The position numbers were made by a program, and so were the translations under genes. The notes below the pieces were generated by a model. The model did not search any database. It saw nothing but the letters and a program-made list of their open reading frames with translations, and was not told the DNA's origin. Positions 1 through 6,997 of a stretch of 12,717 nucleotides of DNA are shown here, one piece after another (within the stretch, counting starts at the first letter, position 1; each line of letters starts with the position of its first letter). The stretch is from Clostridia bacterium (GTDB taxonomy: Bacteria; Bacillota_A; Clostridia; Oscillospirales; CAG-272): positions 1 to 12,717 of the forward strand of contig JAFZCF010000090.1 of assembly GCA_017552165.1 (NCBI GenBank), in the 5' to 3' direction.

Positions 1-858
1 GCTCTCAAACCTGTTGTAGATGTTGTAGTTTCCGGTCGGGTATCCGCCGCCCATGACGTTTATGCCGATCTTGGTGAATCCGATCGTCGTTATGTTGTGG
101 AAATAACTCCCGCAGAAGGAGTGCAGGCGGAGACATTCCTCGGCCTTGCCTTCTCCGCCGAGATAAATCCCGGCGATCTCGACGTCAGAGATCCTGCCGG
201 TGACCGAGAGCATGCATTCCATCTCTTTCGTCGCCCTGAAAACCGTCGACGCCAGCGTGCTGTGCGCAAATCCGCCGCCCTCCCCGATGAGCTTGACGCC
301 GGCGCGGGTCGAAACTTTTTCTCCGGCGTCGCCGTCTCCTATACGGATGGTCGTTGAGATGTTGTAATTGCCGCCCGGAACGCGGACCGTTCCGCCCTGG
401 GTGGGAAGAGCGTTTATCGCCGCCTGGATCGCGGGAGCGTCGTCTTCGGCTCCGTTTCCGCGCGCTCCGAACCATTTTACGTTGAGATCGCTTTTGTCGC
501 ACGAACGGATGAATCTGCCGCGGGCGGCGCCGTCGATAACAAGCCCTCCGTCGGCCGGCTCGCGGGAGCCGCTGTCATAATAGAACGTGCCGCCTCCGCC
601 GTCCTCCGCCGAATAATATCCGCGCAGGATGACGATCGCGGTGTCCTCCTTCGGCTCGAGCGCCATGAGTTTTTCCATGGTGCTGACAACGTACGAGCCC
701 GAGCCGATCCCTATCGGGATGACGCCGCTCTGAGAACTGTCCGTGTCGCCCGCCGGGGCGGCCGTATCCGCGGGACCGCCGTTCTGTCCGCCGCACGAGC
801 CGAGCACGAACACAGCCGCGAGAATCAGTGAAAGCAACGTAAGGAACGTCTTTTTCAT
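1..858 (-). CDS. Lipoprotein with pectate-lyase-3-like beta-helix domain (3' end cut by window edge)
   Basis: This frame is open from the ATG at 858 to the left edge, giving 286 residues with no stop, so the C-terminus is missing. The N-terminus is a lipoprotein signal: MKK, a hydrophobic stretch and the lipobox LGSC with Cys22, then a Gly/Asp/Ser linker, so the protein is probably anchored outside the membrane. Residues about 55-119 carry a module (VVSTMEKL, GYYSAEDGGGGTFYYD, DGG, GRFIRS) often placed before beta-helices in secreted and phage tailspike-like proteins. From about residue 125 the pattern WFGARGNGAEDDAPAIQAAI followed by GGTVRVPGGNYNIS is typical of the Pectate_lyase_3 right-handed beta-helix. 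Such domains bind or cleave polysaccharides; catalytic residues are not visible here. GGAGG (867-871) sits 8 nt before the start. The domain call is firm; lyase, hydrolase or pure binding is undecided. Confidence 0.82.
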   Translation of the reverse strand, partial: MKKTFLTLLSLILAAVFVLGSCGGQNGGPADTAAPAGDTDSSQSGVIPIGIGSGSYVVSTMEKLMALEPKEDTAIVILRGYYSAEDGGGGTFYYDSGSREPADGGLVIDGAARGRFIRSCDKSDLNVKWFGARGNGAEDDAPAIQAAINALPTQGGTVRVPGGNYNISTTIRIGDGDAGEKVSTRAGVKLIGEGGGFAHSTLASTVFRATKEMECMLSVTGRISDVEIAGIYLGGEGKAEECLRLHSFCGSYFHNITTIGFTKIGINVMGGGYPTGNYNIYNRFES

Positions 859-913
859 ATAAAATGCCTCCGTATCGGCGCGGCCGAGAGGGCCACCGCC
901 GCTTTTTCACCTT

Positions 914-942
914 ATTATACATATTTTTCGCCGTTTTGTCTT
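914..942 (-). promoter_or_regulatory. Promoter of the beta-helix lipoprotein gene
   Basis: On the minus strand TATAAT (914-919) is preceded at exactly 17 nt by AAGACA (937-942), a 4/6 match to TTGACA. The start codon lies 55 nt downstream. The promoter lies after the araC terminator, so the lipoprotein is probably its own transcription unit. Confidence 0.6.
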
Positions 943-961
943 TTGCATAAAATGACAAAAC
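933..961. promoter_or_regulatory. 29-bp imperfect dyad, possible operator over the lipoprotein -35
   Basis: GTTTTGTC (933-940) and its exact reverse complement GACAAAAC (954-961) flank a 13-nt spacer that is itself partly symmetric (TTT and AAA at matching positions). The dyad covers the -35 hexamer at 937-942, where a repressor would block polymerase. There is no T-run directly after it, so it is less likely to be a terminator. The binding protein is unknown. Confidence 0.4.
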
Positions 962-983
962 AGTTAGCATTTTCCGCAGGCAT

Positions 984-1014
984 AAAAAAATCCGCGCGCC
1001 GTAAGGGCGCGCGG
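984..1014 (-). terminator. Rho-independent terminator of araC
   Basis: CCGCGCGCC (992-1000) and GGCGCGCGG (1006-1014) form a perfect 9-bp stem with a 5-nt loop. Read on the minus strand the stem is followed by one A and then seven Ts (complement of 984-990). It lies 7 bp after the araC stop. Confidence 0.9.
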
Positions 1015-1021
1015 AGGGGTG

Positions 1022-1915
1022 TCAACCGTCGTTTTTGGCCGTTTTTCCGCTCCCGGCGCGGAGAAAATCTCTGTATTCCGAGGGGGTCTGACCGAAAAAT
1101 CTGCTGAAACTGCGGGTAAAAACGTGTATCGACGAATAGCCGAGCATGTCGCTCACCTTGGTTATCGACCAGCCGTTTTCGATGAGCGTCTTGGCGTGCT
1201 CCATGCGGTACTGACTGTAATAACTGCTGAGGGTTATGCCGCAGACGTCGCTGAACGACCTCGAGATGTGGTGAAAACTGTAATTGAAGGTTTTTGATAT
1301 ATCCGACAGCCGCTCTATCCTGCCGACGTTTTCGCGGATGAATTCCTTTACGCGGTAAACGAGCACCTCGTCGCTTTTTTTGTTCGGGATGTATTTCGTC
1401 TCGCTGACGCTCTCGAAGATCCTTATCGCCTTGACGACGAGTCTCTTGAGACGGACGCCTATCATTATCTCAGAAAGGGAGTCGTTTCCCGAGACCTCGG
1501 AAAACATGGAGATGAACGAGTCGCCCTCGCCGGGGAGCCGCACGCACCGCGAGTCCGACCCTCCGAAACAGGTCTCGAGCCGCGCCGTCAGCTCGTCGAA
1601 CGGTCCGCCGTCCTTATCAAATATGAAGGCGACGAAGCCGTACCTGAGCGGCTCGTCGTGGTCTGACGTGATGTTGTGGACGTCGCCGGGAAGAGACACG
1701 AAACAGTCTCCCGCCGAAACGGGAGTCTCCGTGCCGTTCGTTCCGACCTTGCCCTTCCCCTCGAAGACGTAGGTGAGTTCATACCATTTCTGAAGGTGAT
1801 CTCCTATGACGGTAGTCGGCTCGCATATCATTTCGCCGAGCTGATAGACGTTTACGCCGCCGCATCTCTTCGGATCGTCGAAATATTTATTGTCAAAGTG
1901 GTAGACGTGGCTCAT
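1022..1915 (-). CDS. AraC-family transcriptional regulator
   Basis: A 297-residue protein with the usual AraC-type layout. The N-terminal half (about 20-105) looks like a cupin-type sensor, with alternating hydrophobic strands and the patterns WYELTYVFEGKGKV and GDCFVSLPGDVHNI. The last ~105 residues hold the double helix-turn-helix: RVKEFIRENVGRIERLSDIS, then SFHHISRSFSDVCGITLSSYYSQYRMEHAKTLIE, then ITKVSDMLGYSSIHVFTRSF and the signature FFGQTPSEYR. The start at 1915 is supported by GGAGGG (1923-1928) 7 nt upstream. Members of this family with this architecture usually bind a sugar or glycoside and activate a nearby operon. Being divergent from the oxidoreductase/glycosidase genes, it is most likely their regulator; the ligand is not deducible. 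Confidence 0.93.
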   Translation of the reverse strand: MSHVYHFDNKYFDDPKRCGGVNVYQLGEMICEPTTVIGDHLQKWYELTYVFEGKGKVGTNGTETPVSAGDCFVSLPGDVHNITSDHDEPLRYGFVAFIFDKDGGPFDELTARLETCFGGSDSRCVRLPGEGDSFISMFSEVSGNDSLSEIMIGVRLKRLVVKAIRIFESVSETKYIPNKKSDEVLVYRVKEFIRENVGRIERLSDISKTFNYSFHHISRSFSDVCGITLSSYYSQYRMEHAKTLIENGWSITKVSDMLGYSSIHVFTRSFSRFFGQTPSEYRDFLRAGSGKTAKNDG

Positions 1916-1937
1916 ACTCTATCCCTCCGCCGATGAA

Positions 1938-1966
1938 ATTATACCCTTTTTCGCGCGATTTTTCAA
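1938..1966 (-). promoter_or_regulatory. Sigma-A-like promoter of araC
   Basis: On the minus strand TTGAAA (1961-1966) and TATAAT (1938-1943) are separated by exactly 17 nt, a near-consensus vegetative promoter. The leader to the ATG at 1915 is about 15-20 nt and contains the GGAGGG site, so araC is probably transcribed constitutively or autoregulated. Confidence 0.8.
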
Positions 1967-2038
1967 GTGCTTTTGCGGCCCAGTCACGATGTGCTAAAAA
2001 AATATGCCGATTAAGTCAAAGAAAAAAGCCGCGGAACA

Positions 2039-2047
2039 TGGTATAAT
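2039..2047 (+). promoter_or_regulatory. Extended -10 promoter of the carbohydrate locus
   Basis: TGG-TATAAT forms an extended -10 (TG at 2039-2040, hexamer at 2042-2047). The position 17 nt upstream (2019-2024) reads AAGAAA, a poor -35. A good -10 with a poor -35 suits a promoter that needs an activator, and the divergent AraC protein is the obvious candidate. AGTCA occurs at 1982-1986 and 2014-2018, 32 bp apart (about three helical turns), and could be part of tandem activator sites. This last point is inference only. Confidence 0.6.
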
Positions 2048-2078
2048 TACAATGACATAATTTCAGGAGGGTCAAAGT

Positions 2079-3068
2079 ATGTCAGACAAAAAAGTCACGG
2101 TCGCCGTCATAGGGTGCGGAAGGATCTCCGAGATTGCGCATTTCCCCGCTCTTTCGAAGATGGACGACGTCAGAATCAAATACGCCTGCGACATTATTCC
2201 GGAAAAGGCGAAGGCAAAGGCGGAAAAATACGGAGCCGAACAGGTCATAACCGATTACAGGATCGCTCTGAGCGACCCGGAGGTCGACGCGGTCTACGTA
2301 CTCACCCCGAACTACGCCCATTACACGATCACCATGGACGCGCTGAAGGCAGGCAAGCACGTCTTCTGCGAAAAGCCGATAACGGTCAACTACCCTCTTT
2401 CGCTCGAAATGGCGGAGGAGGCGGAAAAGGCCGGAAAGATACTCAACATAGGCGTCTGCAACAGATATCACAGAACCGTCGAGACGCTTGAAAAGATGAA
2501 CCGCGACGGCGAGTTCGGAAAGATATACCACGTTTACTGCTCTTTCCGCAGCTACCGCTCGATCCCCGGGCTCGGCGGTCCGTTCACGATAAAAGAACAG
2601 TCCGGCGGCGGCGTCCTCATCGACTGGGGGATTCATTTCCTCGATCTCATCCTCTACATCCTCGGCGGCGCCAAGCTGAAATCCGTCAGCTGCGAAGCTT
2701 ACTCCGAGATGGCGAAGGACATAAAGGACTACGTCTACCGCGGAATGTGGGCGGAGAACACGATGGACCCGAACGGCATAAACGACGTCGAGGACTTTAT
2801 CACCGGGCTCATCAGGACCGACAAGGCGTCGGTTTCGTTCAACGGCGCGTGGGCTCAGAACATTGACAAGAACGAGATGTTCATCGACTTCCTCGGCGAC
2901 AAGGCGGGCGTCCGCATGAATTACGGCTCGGATTTCACCCTCTATACCGTTAAGGACGGGCAGCTGACAGAGATCAAGCCCAAGTACGAGATACCAACAT
3001 GTACGAGTGCGAGGACAGGGATTTCATTAAATCTGTCCGCACGGGCGAGCGCAACCGCAACTATATAG
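2079..3068 (+). CDS. Gfo/Idh/MocA-family NAD(P)-dependent oxidoreductase, frameshifted at the 3' end
   Basis: The product starts with a Rossmann fold (VAVIGCGRIS, residues 8-17, GxGxxx), followed by the family motif GKHVFCEKPI with E98-K99-P100, whose Lys is the usual catalytic residue, and a DWGIHFLD segment (182-189) supplying the His of the active site. Family members oxidise or reduce sugars, inositols and related polyols using NAD(P)H; the substrate is unknown. GGAGGG (2066-2071) lies 7 nt before the ATG. The frame ends at 3068, but the last ~25 residues (from TCTSARTG) are low-quality, while a family-like C-terminus continues in another frame from about 2996 to the TGA at 3143-3145. One missing base near 2994 explains this. 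The restored protein would be about 355 residues, normal for the family. First gene of the locus. Confidence 0.85.
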   Translation: MSDKKVTVAVIGCGRISEIAHFPALSKMDDVRIKYACDIIPEKAKAKAEKYGAEQVITDYRIALSDPEVDAVYVLTPNYAHYTITMDALKAGKHVFCEKPITVNYPLSLEMAEEAEKAGKILNIGVCNRYHRTVETLEKMNRDGEFGKIYHVYCSFRSYRSIPGLGGPFTIKEQSGGGVLIDWGIHFLDLILYILGGAKLKSVSCEAYSEMAKDIKDYVYRGMWAENTMDPNGINDVEDFITGLIRTDKASVSFNGAWAQNIDKNEMFIDFLGDKAGVRMNYGSDFTLYTVKDGQLTEIKPKYEIPTCTSARTGISLNLSARASATATI

Positions 3069-3145
3069 ACAACATACTCGAGAGCGCCAAGCTCCTCGAT
3101 TACCTCTACCGTTCCGCAGAGCAGAACAGGGAGATCTCCTTCTGA
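2996..3145 (+). pseudogene. Out-of-frame C-terminal segment of the upstream oxidoreductase
   Basis: Reading from AAC at 2996 gives NMYECEDRDFIKSV, then RTGERNRNYIDN, ESAKLLDYLYRSAEQNREISF and a stop at 3143-3145. The pattern 'DFI.SVRTGE.....N.ESAKLLD..Y.S' is the typical end of Gfo/Idh/MocA proteins. It is one base out of register with the main frame, with the best junction at ATA-CC(C)-AAC near 2994. The first upstream stop in this frame is TAA at 2951-2953, so the shift lies between 2954 and 3065. With the frame restored, the stop overlaps the ribosome binding site of the next gene, as expected of an intact operon. Confidence 0.78.
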
Positions 3146-3153
3146 GGTGCGCC

Positions 3154-3996
3154 ATGACGATGAAGATCGGTTTTATTGACTACTATCTCGACGAGTGGCA
3201 CGCCAACAACTATCCCGAATGGATAAAGGAGGCCTCCCACGGGGAGATGGAGGTCGCCTGGGCCTACGGCGACCGCCCGAGCCCCTATACGGGGATGACA
3301 ACCTCCCAATGGTGCGAAAAGCACGGCGTTAAGGAGGTCGGGACGATCGGCGAGCTCACCGATCTCAGCGACGGGATAATCGTCCTGTCTCCCGACAACT
3401 GCGAGGAACACGAGCGGCTGTGTCAGATACCGCTCCGCTCCGGCAAACCTGTCTACGTCGACAAGACGTTCGCGCCCGATCTGCCGACCGCCGCGCGCAT
3501 TTTCGCCGTCGCCGAGAAATACGGCACTCCCTGCTGGACGACCTCGGCGCTCCGTTTTGCCGACGAGTACAAGGGGATCGACACCGACGGGATCAAGGCG
3601 ATCAACACCTGGGGCCCTATGAAGTTCGAGACGTACTCTATCCATCAGCTCGAGCCGCTTTTCATGCTCATGAAAGCGAAAGCCGAAAAGGTCATGTATA
3701 TCCCGGGCGAAAACTATTATCTCGTCTGCTACAGATTTGAGGACGGGCGCGTCGGCTCGATATCCGGCTTTTTCCCCGCGGCTCCCTTCGCGATGCAGAT
3801 AGGTTCCTCGTCGGGGAACAAGGATATCACGGTAAAAAGTGATTTCTTCAAGCGTTTTATAGAGGCGCTCGTCGGGTTCTTCCGCACGGGTGAGGCGCCC
3901 GTATCCCATGCGGAATCGCTCTCCATAATGGCCGCGCGCGGCGCGGCGATCGAAGCGTCGAAAAATCCGTTCGTATGGCTCGACGTCATAAACTGA
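3154..3996 (+). CDS. Atypical Gfo/Idh/MocA-like oxidoreductase
   Basis: A 280-residue protein, shorter than most family members (about 330-390). The fold is suggested by a first beta strand MKIGFIDYYLDEWHANNY, an IIVLSPDNCEEHERL segment and GKPVYVDKTFAPD (D103-K104-T105), which corresponds to the EKP catalytic-lysine motif. The C-terminal half has YSIHQLEPLFMLM (His164) and a sheet-like region. The N-terminal strand lacks the GxGxxG dinucleotide loop, so cofactor binding is either altered or lost. GAGG (3144-3147) is 6 nt before the ATG at 3154; the ATG at 3160 is possible but 12 nt away. The gene starts 8 nt after the restored stop of the upstream oxidoreductase, so the two are probably co-translated and may act as partners or on successive steps. 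Family call from motif memory. Confidence 0.75.
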   Translation: MTMKIGFIDYYLDEWHANNYPEWIKEASHGEMEVAWAYGDRPSPYTGMTTSQWCEKHGVKEVGTIGELTDLSDGIIVLSPDNCEEHERLCQIPLRSGKPVYVDKTFAPDLPTAARIFAVAEKYGTPCWTTSALRFADEYKGIDTDGIKAINTWGPMKFETYSIHQLEPLFMLMKAKAEKVMYIPGENYYLVCYRFEDGRVGSISGFFPAAPFAMQIGSSSGNKDITVKSDFFKRFIEALVGFFRTGEAPVSHAESLSIMAARGAAIEASKNPFVWLDVIN

Positions 3997-4010
3997 CCCG
4001 GAGGTACCAA

Positions 4011-5501
4011 ATGAAAAACATCCGTAAAATCGCGGCGTTTCTTATCGCCTGTCTCATGGCTCTGACGTTTGCTGCATGCGCAAACGGCGGGAACGGCGGA
4101 GACGATTCCTCTACCACCGCTCGCGTGCCGGACAATCAGGGCGGAAGCGGCGACCGTCTGAGCGCAAACGACGGCATACCGAAGCAGAGCTTCAAGGGCT
4201 ACAAGTACCGCATAAACTGCATGGACAACCAGAAATGGGAGCTCACCGCTGACGACTCGTCGAACTACGTTGACGCCGCTGTGCGCAACCGCAACTTCAC
4301 GATCGAGGAAAAATACGACATCGAGATAATCCCGATGGTGACGACCGGATATTCGTCCGGCGCGGGGCAGCTCATCCACGAGCAGTACATAACGACGTCC
4401 CTCTCTGCGGGCGACCAGGAATTTGACACCGTCCTCATGTGCGCGTGGCGCGCCGGGACGATCATAGTCCAGGGCCTTTTCAAGGACCTCAACACGGTCG
4501 GGCCGCTCAATTTCGAACAGCCCTGGTGGAACAGCTACTGCAACAGCACCTTCGGGCTTGACGGGCAGCTCTACGCCGCCGTCGGCGACATGTCGCTGAC
4601 TACGCTCGCGCTCGCTCACGCCTATCTCTACAACAAGAAGCTGGCGGAGGACAATCATCTCGAGGATCTCTATCAGGTCGTCGAGCGCGGAGACTGGACG
4701 ATAGAATACGTCAAACAAATCACGACGAACCTCTACGTCGACCAGAATCACGACGACACGCGCGACACCGAGGACCTCTACGGCTTTGCCGCCGGAGTGG
4801 TCACGAACCTCGACGCCTATCCCGCGTCCTTCGGCGTTGACCTGACCGCTAAGAACGCGTACGGCGAGCTTTCTCTCGCCACGAACACCGAAAAGCTCCA
4901 GCTCGCCTACGAAAAGGTCAGCGATCTGTTCTTCAACAGCAACGGCTCGTACGTGAGTCTCCTTGACAGCGAATACAGCGACAGATACAAGATGTTCTCG
5001 GCGGGCAACGTCATGTTCATTGACGGGACGGTCAACGTCCTCTCAAATTACTGCAAGGATATGGAGGATCCCTACGGCGTTCTTCCCTATCCCAAGCTCT
5101 CCGCTGATCAGAAAGAGTATTACAGCAACGCTCACGACAACTTCTCCGTCCTATGCATGGCTTACAACGTCGAGGATACGGACTTCGTCGGAAAGGTGAC
5201 CGAATCCCTGACCTGCGAAAGCTATCGTACGGTCGTCACGGCATACTACGACATCACCCTCAAGGACAGATATACCGACGACAAGAACGACGAGCTCATG
5301 CTTGACCTCATAATGAAGGGGAGAAATTACGACATCTCCGTGCTCTTCGCCCCCACGCTCAACCGGCTTTACTATCTCTTCCGCGACTGCGTAAGGAACC
5401 ACAAGACGGTCGCGTCGGCGCTCGGCGAGAGCTCCTTCAGCTGGGAAGCGTCTCTCCTCAAACTGCACCAGACGTACGCAAAGCTTGCGGCGGGACAATG
5501 A
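4011..5501 (+). CDS. ABC-type extracellular solute-binding lipoprotein
   Basis: A 496-residue protein. MKNIRKIAAF and a hydrophobic run end in the lipobox TFAAC with Cys23, followed by a Gly/Asp/Ser linker, so it is a membrane-anchored extracellular lipoprotein. Features of family 1 (carbohydrate) binding proteins include FTIEEKYDIEI near residue 95, FDTVLMCAWRAGTIIVQGLF, LYAAVGD and YLYNKKLAEDN. Residues about 244-255 (D-Q-N-H-D-D-T-R-D-T-E-D, then LYGFA) resemble the metal-binding loop common in this group, and a MFIDGTVNVL segment lies at about 343-352. The ATG at 4011 is chosen over the in-frame ATG at 3975 because GGAGG (4000-4004) precedes it by 6 nt and the signal peptide starts there. 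No permease or ATPase gene is nearby, so it must share a distant transporter or act as a sensor/binder. Stop overlaps the next start. Confidence 0.9.
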   Translation: MKNIRKIAAFLIACLMALTFAACANGGNGGDDSSTTARVPDNQGGSGDRLSANDGIPKQSFKGYKYRINCMDNQKWELTADDSSNYVDAAVRNRNFTIEEKYDIEIIPMVTTGYSSGAGQLIHEQYITTSLSAGDQEFDTVLMCAWRAGTIIVQGLFKDLNTVGPLNFEQPWWNSYCNSTFGLDGQLYAAVGDMSLTTLALAHAYLYNKKLAEDNHLEDLYQVVERGDWTIEYVKQITTNLYVDQNHDDTRDTEDLYGFAAGVVTNLDAYPASFGVDLTAKNAYGELSLATNTEKLQLAYEKVSDLFFNSNGSYVSLLDSEYSDRYKMFSAGNVMFIDGTVNVLSNYCKDMEDPYGVLPYPKLSADQKEYYSNAHDNFSVLCMAYNVEDTDFVGKVTESLTCESYRTVVTAYYDITLKDRYTDDKNDELMLDLIMKGRNYDISVLFAPTLNRLYYLFRDCVRNHKTVASALGESSFSWEASLLKLHQTYAKLAAGQ

Positions 5502-6907
5502 TCTTCCCCCGGACCTCGGTAAGCTTTTCGACGAGCGACGAAAAGTGGCAGCGGGTTTTTGACGCCGCCGAAGCCGTCGAAAAGCAGAACATAAAGTGCT
5601 GGAACGGCAGGCGCGTGCTCGTTGAAGGCGGGATCTACAACGGCCTCTGGCTCGAGACCCAGCCGATGGGCGGCGAAATGTACGCCTCCCGCGACGTTGA
5701 CGTCGCGATGAACAATCAGCTGCTCTTTATGGAAAACGTCCGCGAGGACGGCAGGATCCCCTCCGTGCTGCATTTTGATAACGGGAATATGCGGTTAATG
5801 TATTCGCATTTTCAGGGATACTGTTTCCCGTATCACGCCCTCAATATGTGGTATCTCTCGGGAAAAGATCCCGTTTATCTGAACGACCTGTACCGCGTAC
5901 TCTCGGGATTTGACGATTATCTCTGGAAGACCCGCGACACGGACGGGAACGGATGTCTCGAATCCTTCTGCGTGTGGGACACGGGCGAGGACTCCGCGGC
6001 GAGATTTTTCGGCGGCCCCAACGCGTGGGGCAGCGACGACCCGCCGTACGGACAGGCGCGCCTCCCGTACGAATCTATGGACGTGATGGCCTACTCCTAC
6101 GACGGGTGTATCACCCTCGCCGAGATCTCAAAGCTCCTCGGAAACGGGGAGGAGAAAAAATGGCTTGACCGAGCGGCAAAGACGAAAAAGACGCTCAATT
6201 CCTATCTGTGGCGCGAAGATCGCGGGGCGCTGTACGACCGCGACTGTGACAATGAGTTTCTCGATACCCTCATCCACAACAATCTCCGCGTGATGTATCA
6301 CGGAGCGTACGAAACGAAAAAAGCGCTCAGGTTCGTAAACGAGCATCTGCTAAACGAAAACGAGTTCTTTACCCCCATGCCCCTGACGTCCGTCGCCGCG
6401 AACGATCCGCTGTTCATCTCCGATCCGGACAACAACTGGAGCGGCCAGCCCGAGGGGCTGACCTATCAGCGATCGGTCCGGGCGCTCGAAAACTACGGCC
6501 TGTTCGGCCTCGTTCCCGTTTTCGGGCACAAGCTCTGCGACGCGCTCGCGATGAACGACCCCGTCCTTTTCACCCAGCAGTTCGATCCTTTCACCTGCGT
6601 CCCGCAGGCGGCGAGGGCGTCGAAAAACGGGGATTACGGCCCGACGGCGCTCGCGTTCCTGAACTTCACGGTTCACATGTACGGGGTAGAGTACAGGCGC
6701 GGCCGGCTTATCTGGTCGACGCTCGGAGACTCCGGCGGATGTGAGTACGCACAGAAAATAGGCGAAAAGACCTATACCCTGAAAAACGACGGCTCCAAAG
6801 CCTCCGGCGAGATAAACGGAAAAACGGCGTTTACCTTCCCCTGCGGCGAGAGGATAGTCACCGATACGGAGGGCGTCGTGCTTTCCTGCGGGAAGGTTTT
6901 TCCCTGA
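5498..6907 (+). CDS. (alpha/alpha)6-barrel glycoside hydrolase, GH63/MGH1/trehalase-like
   Basis: A 469-residue protein with no signal peptide, so probably cytoplasmic. Sequence landmarks include TQPMGGEMYASRDVDVAMNN (about 51-70), REDGRIPSVL, CVWDTGEDSAARF (W160-D161, D165), LPYESMDVMAYSY, and NNWSGQPEGLTYQRSVRALE. This order matches (alpha/alpha)6 glycosidases of the GH63/GH37/mannosylglycerate-hydrolase-like type, in which the Asp in the xSGxDxSxR-type motif is the general acid; here D165 is the candidate. The region where those enzymes carry the base Glu reads QQFDP (360-364), so the base is unclear. Members cleave alpha-glucosides, alpha-mannosides or glycerate glycosides; no substrate can be assigned. 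The ATG at 5498 overlaps the upstream TGA (ATGA), indicating translational coupling to the binding-protein gene; only a weak GGGA precedes it. Confidence 0.78.
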   Translation: MIFPRTSVSFSTSDEKWQRVFDAAEAVEKQNIKCWNGRRVLVEGGIYNGLWLETQPMGGEMYASRDVDVAMNNQLLFMENVREDGRIPSVLHFDNGNMRLMYSHFQGYCFPYHALNMWYLSGKDPVYLNDLYRVLSGFDDYLWKTRDTDGNGCLESFCVWDTGEDSAARFFGGPNAWGSDDPPYGQARLPYESMDVMAYSYDGCITLAEISKLLGNGEEKKWLDRAAKTKKTLNSYLWREDRGALYDRDCDNEFLDTLIHNNLRVMYHGAYETKKALRFVNEHLLNENEFFTPMPLTSVAANDPLFISDPDNNWSGQPEGLTYQRSVRALENYGLFGLVPVFGHKLCDALAMNDPVLFTQQFDPFTCVPQAARASKNGDYGPTALAFLNFTVHMYGVEYRRGRLIWSTLGDSGGCEYAQKIGEKTYTLKNDGSKASGEINGKTAFTFPCGERIVTDTEGVVLSCGKVFP

Positions 6908-6924
6908 ACATTTTTACGCAAAAT

Positions 6925-6951
6925 CAGCGCCCGCTCAAACGGCGGGCGCTG
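6925..6951 (+). terminator. GC-rich hairpin between the two glycosidase genes
   Basis: CAGCGCCCGC (6925-6934) and GCGGGCGCTG (6942-6951) form a perfect 10-bp stem with a 7-nt loop. The downstream sequence TCGGTAATTT has no good T-run, so termination is probably partial; it may lower expression of the downstream alpha-galactosidase or stabilise the upstream mRNA 3' end. Confidence 0.55.
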
Positions 6952-6997
6952 TCGGTAATTTCAGAAAATCACGTTAAACACATCAGAGAGGCCACGC

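Noticed and set aside
2954..3000. Programmed -1 ribosomal frameshift
   Set aside because: No X-XXY-YYZ slippery heptamer in the overlap and no clear stimulatory hairpin; a simple indel fits better.
3729..4751. 340-residue minus-strand open frame opposite the second oxidoreductase and binding-protein genes
   Set aside because: Antisense shadow of two well-supported genes, Arg/Val-rich, no family motif and no good ribosome binding site.
6951..6997. Possible separate promoter for the alpha-galactosidase
   Set aside because: No convincing -35/-10 pair with 16-18 nt spacing; read-through from upstream is simpler.
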